Shown: positions 1 through 6,724 of the stretch, one piece after another
How positions within the stretch are numbered: the stretch's first letter is position 1
Layout of the letters: each line of letters opens with the position of its first letter
DNA from: Chloroflexota bacterium
GTDB lineage: Bacteria > Chloroflexota > Anaerolineae > Anaerolineales > Villigracilaceae
Direction of reading: 5' to 3'
Length of the DNA stretch: 6,724 bases
Assembly (NCBI GenBank): GCA_016191895.1
Contig: JACPVD010000222.1
Coordinates: forward strand, 1-6,724
The notes under the pieces: generated by a model
The model's database searches: none
Told to the model about the DNA's origin: nothing
What the model saw: the letters and a program-made list of their open reading frames with translations, nothing else
Program-made: the position numbers and the translations under genes

Positions 1-841
1 CGACCTGATTGAAGATGATATCGGAAACAGCCGGGGCAAACGGCGCGCCCGTCACTACCTTGATGTTTGCATCCCCTTTCAAGGTTTCAACGGCGGTAGC
101 CGGCATTTCGGTGATCATATCCACCTGTCCGCTCTTTAACGATTGCACAAGGACATCCTGGCTGGTGTAGGTTTGGAAGATCGCTTCTTCCACTTTGGGC
201 GGATTGTTGAAGTGTTCCTTGTTGGCCTTCAACTGAACAAATTCATTCTGGGCATATCCCGCCATCATGAAGGGTCCTGTGCCGATCATCTCGGTGTTTT
301 CAAACTCAACCGAAGCGGGAGGCTCGGCATGTTCCTTCCAGATGTGCCCGGGGAGAATATAAAGGTAGGACAAAAGATAATCGAGATTGGGAACAGCCTC
401 CAGCAGGGTCAGAACGACGGTTGTATCGTCGGTGGCTTCGATAGTGTCGAAGTTTGCGGTGTAGGCGTTCAGGTACACATAATCCACATTGGCCTTATAG
501 AGGTTGAGTGAAAAGGCGACGTCCTTTGCCGTCATGGGTTTGCCATCGTGGAATTTAATACCCTGCCGGATTTTGAACGTCCATGTCAGGCCGTCTGTGG
601 ATGATTCCGCGCTTTCGGCGACGTCGAGTTTATAGGTTCCGTCGAGTTGGTATTCATAGATCGTATCGTAGACGAGGGCGAAGATCGTATACGCCTCTGT
701 GACAACCGCGGTGCCGGGGTTGAGCGTATCGGGGCTCCCCGCCCAGCCAATGCGGACGATGGCGGGCGTTCCTCCGCCGCCCCCGCAAGCGGCAAGAATC
801 AAAGACGCAATTACAAGAATAAACCAGGCTTTTTGCTTCAT
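1..841 (-). CDS. Solute-binding lipoprotein of peptide/nickel-type ABC importer (SBP_bac_5), C-terminus cut by window edge
   Basis: This is an extracytoplasmic substrate-binding lipoprotein that should deliver substrate to a Dpp/Opp-type permease. The frame stays open from an ATG at 839-841 to the left edge, giving 280 visible residues, about half of the usual 520-600. The N-terminus is a short type II signal peptide: MKQK, a hydrophobic stretch, then lipobox LAAC with the lipidated Cys at residue 19, followed by a Gly run. Family-like features are the early 'DTLNP' (38-42), 'LTWTFKIRQGIKFHDGKPMT' (85-104) leading into 'AKDVAFSL', and 'GTGPFMM' (187-193). The start is supported by AAGGAG at 850-855, 8 bases upstream. 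It lies 199 bases beyond dppF and past a terminator, so it is probably transcribed at least partly on its own. It differs clearly from the other binding protein in this window. The substrate is unknown; family membership is secure. Confidence 0.93.
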   Translation of the reverse strand, partial: MKQKAWFILVIASLILAACGGGGGTPAIVRIGWAGSPDTLNPGTAVVTEAYTIFALVYDTIYEYQLDGTYKLDVAESAESSTDGLTWTFKIRQGIKFHDGKPMTAKDVAFSLNLYKANVDYVYLNAYTANFDTIEATDDTTVVLTLLEAVPNLDYLLSYLYILPGHIWKEHAEPPASVEFENTEMIGTGPFMMAGYAQNEFVQLKANKEHFNNPPKVEEAIFQTYTSQDVLVQSLKSGQVDMITEMPATAVETLKGDANIKVVTGAPFAPAVSDIIFNQV

Positions 842-849
842 CTCTTATT

Positions 850-855
850 CTCCTT
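850..855 (-). promoter_or_regulatory. Ribosome binding site of the downstream binding-protein gene
   Basis: AAGGAG on the minus strand sits 8 bases before the ATG at 839-841. It is a near-consensus Shine-Dalgarno sequence and fixes the start directly ahead of the lipoprotein signal peptide. The leader between the terminator and this site is only about 60 bases, and I see no convincing riboswitch in it. Confidence 0.8.
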
Positions 856-912
856 ATTGATGGGCGGAGTCCGTAAGTTCTACCTGCGGGACGTTTTTAT
901 GCGAGGCAGGTC

Positions 913-951
913 AAAAAAACAAGCGCCATGACAAATTGCCTGTCATGGCGC
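913..951 (-). terminator. Rho-independent terminator closing the dpp operon
   Basis: A perfect 11-bp inverted repeat has arms GCGCCATGACA (923-933) and TGTCATGGCGC (941-951) around a 7-base loop. On the minus strand the stem is followed by TTG and then seven T (plus-strand A run 913-919). This stem plus U-tract is the classic intrinsic terminator shape, oriented for minus-strand transcription. It lies about 90 bases after the dppF stop and before the second binding-protein gene, so it should separate the two transcripts, fully or in part. Only the minus strand has the T-tract next to the stem. Confidence 0.9.
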
Positions 952-1040
952 AGTCGCGATAAATACATCAAGGGGTTCGTGAACCTTCACGTCCATAGAT
1001 GCTGGAATTCTACTGTAATTTCCATTTTCAGGAAAGCCGT

Positions 1041-2026
1041 CTACCCGTTTGCCAAATGACACGCCGCCCAATGTCCCGGGGCAGCCTCGCGCCATTCGGG
1101 CGTTTCCTTTTTGCATCGTTCCACCGCAATCGGACAGCGCGGATGAAAGCGGCAACCGGAGGGCGGGTTGATCGGGCTGGGCACATCGCCGGTTAATATT
1201 GTGCGCTTTCGCTCGCGTTCCTTGCGCGGGTCGGGTACCGGAACCGCCGACAGCAACGCCTGTGTATAGGGATGCAGGGGTTTTTCATAAAGTTCGTTGC
1301 GGTCGGCGACTTCCACGATGATTCCCAGGTACATCACCGCCACGCGATCGCAGATATGGCGCACCATCGAAAGATCGTGCGCGACGAAGAGATACGTCAG
1401 GCCGAATTGATCCTGCAATTTTTCGAGCAGGTTCACCACTTGTGCCTGAATGGACACATCGAGAGCAGAGATTGGCTCATCACAGACGATAAACAACGGA
1501 TCGGATGCGAGCGCGCGGGCGATTCCGATACGCTGGCGCTGGCCGCCGGAGAATTCATGCGGAAAGCGATTCAACAAATGCGGACTCAACCCAACCAGCC
1601 CAAGCAAATCCTTGGCGCGTTCGGCGCGTTCCTTTTGCGAGGCGAACAATCCATGCACGCGCATGGGTTCAGAGACAATCGAATTCACAGACCAGCGCGG
1701 ATTTAGCGAAGCATACGGATCCTGGAAAATGATCTGCGCCTTGCGCCGAATCGCCAATTGATCTTTGCCGCGCGCATGTAGAATATCTTCGCCGTCGATG
1801 GTTACGCTTCCACTGGTGGCTGGATACAACCCAAGCATCGTACGCCCGGCGGTCGTTTTGCCGCAACCGCTTTCGCCGACCATGCCCAACGTCTCGCCGC
1901 GCTGGATCGAAAACGAAACGCCATCCACTGCCCGCACGATTCCCACCTTGCGCTGTAAAATGATTCCGCGCGTAACCGGGAAATGTTTCTTGAGATCCTT
2001 CACTTCCACAAGCGGAGTCGAATCGC

Positions 2027-2030
<4 letters not shown>
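1041..2030 (-). CDS. dppF: Peptide/nickel-type ABC importer ATP-binding protein DppF/OppF
   Basis: This is the second cytoplasmic ATPase of the importer, expected to pair with DppD and drive transport by ATP hydrolysis. The product is 329 residues, normal for the family. Visible motifs are Walker [10 protein letters not shown] (52-60), Q-loop Gln103 in [11 protein letters not shown], signature FSGGQRQR (160-167), Walker B ending in Asp184-Glu185, and H-loop His218. After the ATPase core comes the oligopeptide-transporter C-terminal region (HPYTQALL at 253-260). It is followed by cysteines 293, 299, 306 and 324 (CX5CX6CX17C), a pattern known from DppD/OppD-type subunits that bind a 4Fe-4S cluster. 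I chose the ATG at 2028-2030 over an in-frame start 29 codons upstream. It gives an ATGA overlap with the dppD stop, has AGGAG 7 bases upstream, and the extra N-terminal residues do not look like the family. It is the last gene before the terminator. Confidence 0.96.
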
Positions 2031-3013
<983 letters not shown>

Positions 3014-3021
3014 GATATCCG

Positions 3022-3027
3022 TCTCCT
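3022..3027 (-). promoter_or_regulatory. Ribosome binding site of dppD overlapping the dppC stop
   Basis: AGGAGA on the minus strand overlaps the dppC TAG stop (3026-3028) and lies 8 bases before the dppD ATG. The arrangement favours re-initiation by ribosomes finishing dppC, which would couple permease and ATPase synthesis. Confidence 0.7.
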
Positions 3028-3973
3028 AGATCGCCCGGCTGCGCGGATCGAGCGCGTCGCGCATTCCATCGCCAATGAAGTTGATGCTCAACACCGTCAG
3101 CAGAATCAACATGCCCGGAAAGAACCAAAGCCAGGGAGCCGAGTCTAAATATTTTGCCGAACTCTCCAGCATGTTGCCCCATGTGGCAGTGGGAGGTTGA
3201 ACTCCCAGCCCAAGAAAACTGATATACGCCTCGGCGAGAATCGCATTCGCCACGCTCAACGTGGACGAGACGATGATCGGCGCAAATGTATTCGGCAGGA
3301 TGTGATAGAAAATAATCTGAAAATTGGACGTGCCAGTTGCCCGCGCCGCAAGGATGAATTCATTTTCCTTGAGCGATAAAAATTCCGCGCGGACGATTCG
3401 GGCGAGGTACATCCAGCTGGTCGCGCCGATGATGGCAATAATAACGATCACGCTTCCGCTGAACGTTCGCCCGGCGATATGGATCTCGGGAATCTTTCCG
3501 CCAAAAAACTTCGCCATCACGAGAAGGAGCAGGATGGTCGGGATGGAGAGCAATGCTTCTGCGATGCGCATGAGAAAAGCGTCTAATTTTCCGCCATAAT
3601 AACCGGCCAGCGCGCCAACGAGAATTCCCAATATGGTTTCAATGAACACGGCAACAAATCCAATAAACAGCGATATCTGGCCCCCATAGATTGTGCGCGC
3701 CAGAATATCGCGCCCAATAGAATCGGTTCCAAAGAGATGCTCGCTGGATGGCGGCTCGAGCCGGCGGGAGGTATCGTTAAAGTTCGCGTATGCTTCGGTG
3801 CGGACGAACGCCCCTCCAAAGGAATAGAGTAATAGCAACACAAGCGTAACACATCCAAACACGGCCAGTTTGTGCCTCCGAAACCGCAGCCAAGCCAACT
3901 GCCAGAGGGATAATGGCGGCGCGGTCAGGTCGTCTGCGGATAACTGGGTGATCGAGGTGGTTTGTGCGGTCAT
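3026..3973 (-). CDS. dppC: Peptide/nickel-type ABC importer permease DppC/OppC
   Basis: This is the second membrane subunit of the channel. The product is 315 residues. The cytoplasmic N-terminus (about 1-34, with LWQLAWLRFRRHKLAVFG at 23-40) matches the OppC N-terminal region. About six membrane segments can be read, near 36-56, 102-127, 138-156, 172-192, 230-256 and 284-304. The periplasmic part after the first segment contains HLFGTDSIGRDILAR (79-93), a hallmark of DppC/OppC. The cytoplasmic EAA loop that docks on the ATPases is at 205-228 (EFILAARATG...HILPN). The C-terminus DALDPRSRAI is typical. The loop between segments three and four (about 158-172) looks longer than in many homologues. 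The ATG at 3971-3973 has AGAGGA 5 bases upstream and begins 12 bases after the dppB stop. Family assignment is secure; the substrate is not known. Confidence 0.96.
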   Translation of the reverse strand: MTAQTTSITQLSADDLTAPPLSLWQLAWLRFRRHKLAVFGCVTLVLLLLYSFGGAFVRTEAYANFNDTSRRLEPPSSEHLFGTDSIGRDILARTIYGGQISLFIGFVAVFIETILGILVGALAGYYGGKLDAFLMRIAEALLSIPTILLLLVMAKFFGGKIPEIHIAGRTFSGSVIVIIAIIGATSWMYLARIVRAEFLSLKENEFILAARATGTSNFQIIFYHILPNTFAPIIVSSTLSVANAILAEAYISFLGLGVQPPTATWGNMLESSAKYLDSAPWLWFFPGMLILLTVLSINFIGDGMRDALDPRSRAI

Positions 3974-3978
3974 GGTTG

Positions 3979-3984
3979 TCCTCT
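3979..3984 (-). promoter_or_regulatory. Ribosome binding site of dppC
   Basis: AGAGGA on the minus strand fills most of the 12-base gap after the dppB stop (3986-3988) and lies 5 bases before the dppC ATG. It leaves no room for a separate promoter, so dppC is transcribed with dppB. Confidence 0.65.
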
Positions 3985-3985
3985 G

Positions 3986-5017
3986 TTAGGTGTATCGAAT
4001 GCGCGGATCGAGCCACGCATAAACGATATCAGTGAGAATCTGGAACACAACCACGGCGCCAGCCACCAGCATTAGCGAACCCATCACCACCGATACATCC
4101 GCACGGGAAAGGTGATCCAAAAACAGCCGCCCCATTCCCGGCCAGGCAAAGATGCGCTCTGTCACTACCGCACCTCCCAACAAAAAGGGCAGGTCCAGCC
4201 CAACAACGGTGACAATCGGCAGGGCGGCATTCTTCAACGCATGCACATATACCACCTGACGGCGTGGCAATCCCTTCGATTTTGCCGTTCGGATGTAATC
4301 CTGGCTTAATACTTCAAGCATCGTGCCGCGAATATAACGGCTGTACGCCGCAAAATAAATCACCGAGAGACTCATGACCGGCAAAATCATGTGCCACAAA
4401 ACCTGAAGAGGGGTCTTGCCCACCTCGGGGTCGAACATTCCCACAGTAGGGAGATACGGCAACCCCCACTTTTTGAACAATATAAAAAAAAGATACATGG
4501 ACATCAGGGAAATAAAAAAGATCGGCATCGAATACCCCACAAACAACAATGTCGTCAGAATATTATCCAGCGTGGAATATTGCTTCAAAGCGGAATAAAT
4601 TCCAAAAATCAGGGCAAAAAAAATGGTCACAACTTCAGATGCCAGCATCAAAATCAGTGTGTTTGGAATGCGTTCCGCGATCATTTCGGTGACCGGCTTT
4701 TTCGTCACCAGCGATTTTCCAAAGTCCCCGCGCAGGATGCCCAAACGTGTCCCGCTTTTATCGGGGATTCCATCCCCATCCGTATCGATCTGTGTCCAGT
4801 CGTTCCCGGCCAGCCAGTAGAGATATTGCACAGCAATGGGCTTGTCGAGTCCCAACTGGCGCGTGAGTCTTTCGCGGTCAGATGGACGGGTGACCGTGCG
4901 CCCGCCCATGGTGGCGATCGGATCGCCTACTTCCATCATAAGCAGGAACAGGGTGATACTGACAATAAGCAGGAGGACAACACCCTGCGCCAATCGTTTT
5001 AGGATGAATTGGAACAT
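3986..5017 (-). CDS. dppB: Peptide/nickel-type ABC importer permease DppB/OppB
   Basis: This is the first membrane subunit of the channel. The product is 343 residues, within the family range. It begins MFQFILKRLAQG, the usual DppB opening, followed by membrane segment one (about 11-29). Further segments lie near 119-143, 155-182, 208-226, 264-288 and 308-333. The cytoplasmic EAA loop is at 240-264 (DYIRTAKSKGL...HALKNA), and WPGMGRLF (292-299) and the C-terminal LDPRIRYT are family hallmarks. The extracytoplasmic loop after segment one holds an unusual acidic stretch, DTDGDGIPD (78-86), before the common LRGDFGKSL. The ATG at 5015-5017 has only a modest Shine-Dalgarno, AAAAAGG, 6 bases upstream. 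It follows the binding-protein gene after 96 bases containing a strong hairpin, and is the first of the four tightly packed genes dppBCDF. Confidence 0.96.
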   Translation of the reverse strand: MFQFILKRLAQGVVLLLIVSITLFLLMMEVGDPIATMGGRTVTRPSDRERLTRQLGLDKPIAVQYLYWLAGNDWTQIDTDGDGIPDKSGTRLGILRGDFGKSLVTKKPVTEMIAERIPNTLILMLASEVVTIFFALIFGIYSALKQYSTLDNILTTLLFVGYSMPIFFISLMSMYLFFILFKKWGLPYLPTVGMFDPEVGKTPLQVLWHMILPVMSLSVIYFAAYSRYIRGTMLEVLSQDYIRTAKSKGLPRRQVVYVHALKNAALPIVTVVGLDLPFLLGGAVVTERIFAWPGMGRLFLDHLSRADVSVVMGSLMLVAGAVVVFQILTDIVYAWLDPRIRYT

Positions 5018-5023
5018 AAACGG

Positions 5024-5030
5024 CCTTTTT
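5024..5030 (-). promoter_or_regulatory. Weak ribosome binding site of dppB
   Basis: AAAAAGG on the minus strand, 6 bases before the dppB ATG, is the only purine-rich candidate. It is weaker than the sites of the other genes here. Together with the hairpin just upstream, it fits lower permease output relative to the binding protein. Confidence 0.5.
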
Positions 5031-5039
5031 CAAAACGAT

Positions 5040-5091
5040 GGGGTGTGGGGTGTTGTGAACGTGCGAAGCGCGCCACAACACCCCACACCCC
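5040..5091 (-). repeat. Perfect 18-bp inverted repeat (hairpin) between the binding protein and dppB
   Basis: The left arm GGGGTGTGGGGTGTTGTG (5040-5057) is matched without error by CACAACACCCCACACCCC (5074-5091) around a 16-base centre. The centre itself can form a small GC-rich inner stem. It lies in the 96-base gap after the binding-protein stop. The minus-strand RNA has no long U-tract right after the stem (only UUUU, offset by a few bases). It is therefore more likely an mRNA-stabilising or partly attenuating hairpin than a full terminator. On the plus strand a T7 run (5097-5103) follows, so it could also stop antisense transcription. It could alternatively be one copy of a genome-wide palindromic repeat. 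The structure is certain; its role is inferred. Confidence 0.85.
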
Positions 5092-5113
5092 CTTCCTTTT
5101 TTTACCGGTTCGC

Positions 5114-6724
5114 TTACTTAATATCCCATTCCGCAATGTTGAAGAATGGGCTGACGCCGGAGAACTTCACGCCGGTCAGGCGCGGATTCACGGCCCAGAC
5201 ATCCGGGTCCTGCCATACGCCGATCCAGTATACCTTGTCGTGGAATATCTGATTGATCTTCGAGATCAGTTCCTGGCGCTTGGTTGGGTCAAGTTGGGAA
5301 GCCTGTTCCTGAATCAGGGCATCCAGTTCCTCGTCGCAAAGGTAGAAACTGTTTGCGCCGCTGGGATTTTCATCACTGGGAACTTCACTGCACAACCAGT
5401 AATAGATATCCGGGTCGGGGAAACCGGAGGGAGCATCAGACCATTCCTGCAAGTCCAATTCGCCGCTGTAGGTGGGACCGCCATCCGCGTACCCGCCCCA
5501 GAAGATGTCGGAATCGTAATTGAGGATTTCAAGTTTGATCCCAACTTCGGCCAGTTGCTGCTGTGCCACAGCCTGGAACTCCTGTCGGATTTCGCGGGTG
5601 GTGGTGCCGTGCTGGATCACAAATTCCACGCCGTCCTTGTCGCGTGTACCGTCGCCGTTCGAGTCCGTCCAACCGGCTTCATCGAGCATGGCTTTCGCAC
5701 CTTCAGGGTCATACGGATATGGCTCGACGGGAGGGTTATTGTAGAACGGAAGCGCATCCCAGAAACTGCCGGGGGTCTTTACGAGGCCGAGGTTCACATC
5801 CTGGTTGAACGAGTCAAAGTCAATGGACATGGCAATGGCCTTGCGCACGTTCACATCCAGCATGGCCGGGTGCGAATTGTCTTCGCTGACTTGCACGAAC
5901 ATGCCCTCGTTGTAGCCGGAAGGCTGGGTCATGAGTACAATGCCGGCTTCCTTCAACTTGGGAACTTCGCTGTAGGGAATGAACGCGCCGATGTCGGAAT
6001 CACCGGCTACCAGCGCGGCGGTCTGCGCGGTGTCGTCAGGCACAAAGCGGATGAAGACTTCGTCGATCTTTGCGGGCGCATCGAAATAATTGTCATTGCG
6101 GACAAAGCGGGCATAGCTGCCCGATTCCCACTCGGCGAAATTATACGGGCCGCAACCGACGGTTGGGTTGTTGTTCCATTCGGCGTTGTCGAGCGTGCCT
6201 TCCGCGTCATAGACAGGCTGGAGAATATGCGCGGGGACGATGCCCGTGAACAGATTCTGCCATGCGGCCACCGGATTAACAAAGTGCAAAATAACAGTTG
6301 TCGCATCCGGGGTGTCGATCGATGTGACCTGGTCTTCAGGATAAGTCGAGTTGACCACATTGGCCGGGTCGATGTTCATCGCCCACGAGAAGCGGAAATC
6401 TTCCGAGGTGATCGGCTCGCCGTCGGACCATTTGATGTCGTCGCGCAAGTGCAGGGTAATGGTCAGGCCGTCTTCGCTGATGCCGCCGTTTTCAAATGTG
6501 GGCATTTCGGTCACGAGATGCGGGACGGCTTCGTTATTCTCGTTGTAATTCCAGGCCCAACAGTTCCACAATTGCTGGGTGACACTGGTAAACCAGCCCG
6601 AAGAATAGAGCGGGCTCAAGGTCGTGAATTCCTGAGTCCAGCTGAAGGTAACAACCTTCTTTTCAGCGGGGGGTTCGGTGGCGGCGGGTGCGTCCGTTGC
6701 CGCGGGCTCGGTGGCGGCGGGTTC
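5114..6724 (-). CDS. Solute-binding lipoprotein of peptide/nickel-type ABC importer (SBP_bac_5), N-terminus cut by window edge
   Basis: This is the extracytoplasmic substrate-binding protein of the dppBCDF importer. The frame is open from the TAA at 5114-5116 to the right edge, giving 536 visible residues. Only the signal peptide and lipobox should be missing. The visible N-terminus is a Pro/Ala/Thr/Glu-rich linker (1-23, with EPAAT units), then VVTFSWTQEFTTLSPLYS, the start of the binding fold. Family features include LTITLHLRDDIKWSDGEPIT (87-106) leading into SEDFRFSW, GCGPYNFAEW (190-199), ARFVRNDNYF (205-214) and AKAMLDEAGW (344-353). DSNGDGTRD (354-362) is a Ca-binding-like loop. Near the C-terminus, Cys445 and Cys463 flank a Ser/Pro-rich stretch and could form a disulphide. 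An internal TTG at 6617-6619 could be miscalled as the start; the upstream linker shows the gene begins earlier. The gene lies 96 bases upstream of dppB, the usual first position of such an operon. The substrate is unknown. Confidence 0.95.
   Translation of the reverse strand, partial: EPAATEPAATDAPAATEPPAEKKVVTFSWTQEFTTLSPLYSSGWFTSVTQQLWNCWAWNYNENNEAVPHLVTEMPTFENGGISEDGLTITLHLRDDIKWSDGEPITSEDFRFSWAMNIDPANVVNSTYPEDQVTSIDTPDATTVILHFVNPVAAWQNLFTGIVPAHILQPVYDAEGTLDNAEWNNNPTVGCGPYNFAEWESGSYARFVRNDNYFDAPAKIDEVFIRFVPDDTAQTAALVAGDSDIGAFIPYSEVPKLKEAGIVLMTQPSGYNEGMFVQVSEDNSHPAMLDVNVRKAIAMSIDFDSFNQDVNLGLVKTPGSFWDALPFYNNPPVEPYPYDPEGAKAMLDEAGWTDSNGDGTRDKDGVEFVIQHGTTTREIRQEFQAVAQQQLAEVGIKLEILNYDSDIFWGGYADGGPTYSGELDLQEWSDAPSGFPDPDIYYWLCSEVPSDENPSGANSFYLCDEELDALIQEQASQLDPTKRQELISKINQIFHDKVYWIGVWQDPDVWAVNPRLTGVKFSGVSPFFNIAEWDIK

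Noticed and set aside
143..511. Plus-strand open frame of 122 residues
   Set aside because: It is antisense to the second binding protein, with no family-like motifs; it is a shadow of the real frame.
885..922. Possible promoter for the second binding protein using CATAAA as -10
   Set aside because: The -10 match is 4 of 6, and the best spaced -35 is poor and lies inside the terminator; not strong enough to annotate.
974..991. Small overlapping palindromes (GGTTCGTGAACC and CGTGAACCTTCACG) after dppF
   Set aside because: The arms are 5-6 bases with 2-base centres, too small for stable hairpins. They could be a regulator site, but nothing supports that.
4391..5002. Plus-strand open frame of 203 residues opposite dppB
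   Set aside because: Its composition is rich in His, Gln and Arg, as expected from the complement of a membrane protein gene. It shows no motifs and is fully antisense to a well-supported gene.
5040..5103. The dppB-upstream hairpin as a plus-strand intrinsic terminator with its T7 run
   Set aside because: No plus-strand gene exists in the window to terminate. The T-run is separated from the stem by several bases, so I list the element as an inverted repeat instead.
6617..6619. TTG as the start of the upstream binding protein
   Set aside because: The same frame continues to the window edge with a typical lipoprotein linker and the first strand of the binding fold, so the true start is outside the window.

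Overview
The window is a chromosomal, moderately GC-rich bacterial segment (about 54% GC by eye). Every gene I can support lies on the minus strand. It encodes an ABC importer of the peptide/nickel (Dpp/Opp) family. The organism is probably a member of Chloroflexota, class Anaerolineae. This rests on weak but consistent signs: a Pro/Ala/Thr/Glu-rich linker behind the lipid anchor of the binding protein, as is common in that phylum, the style of the Dpp permeases, and lipobox-type secretion. The assignment is inference.

Reading in the direction of transcription (right to left), the layout is as follows. (1) A solute-binding lipoprotein truncated at its N-terminus by the right edge (5114 to the edge). 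(2) A 96-base gap with a perfect 18-bp inverted repeat. (3) Permease dppB (3986-5017). (4) Permease dppC (3026-3973). (5) ATPase dppD (2027-3013). (6) ATPase dppF (1041-2030). The dppB-dppC and dppC-dppD gaps are 12 bases each, and dppD and dppF overlap by ATGA, so dppBCDF is one tight transcription unit. (7) A clear intrinsic terminator about 90 bases past dppF (913-951). (8) A second, different solute-binding lipoprotein with its own strong ribosome binding site, running off the left edge (1-841).

Together these make a complete importer. The binding proteins capture substrate outside the membrane, DppB and DppC form the channel, and DppD and DppF hydrolyse ATP. Both ATPases carry the four-cysteine C-terminal motif linked to a 4Fe-4S cluster. 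The substrate (di- or oligopeptide, nickel chelate, opine, sugar or other) cannot be read from the sequence. The two binding proteins may feed the same channel with different substrates.

The features most worth a second look are the inter-gene hairpin between the binding protein and the permeases, a Ca-binding-like Asp/Gly loop in the outside loop of DppB that resembles one in the binding protein, and the second binding protein beyond the terminator. I saw no mobile element, CRISPR array, RNA gene or evidently novel system. Overall this is an ordinary transport locus with a few unusual details.
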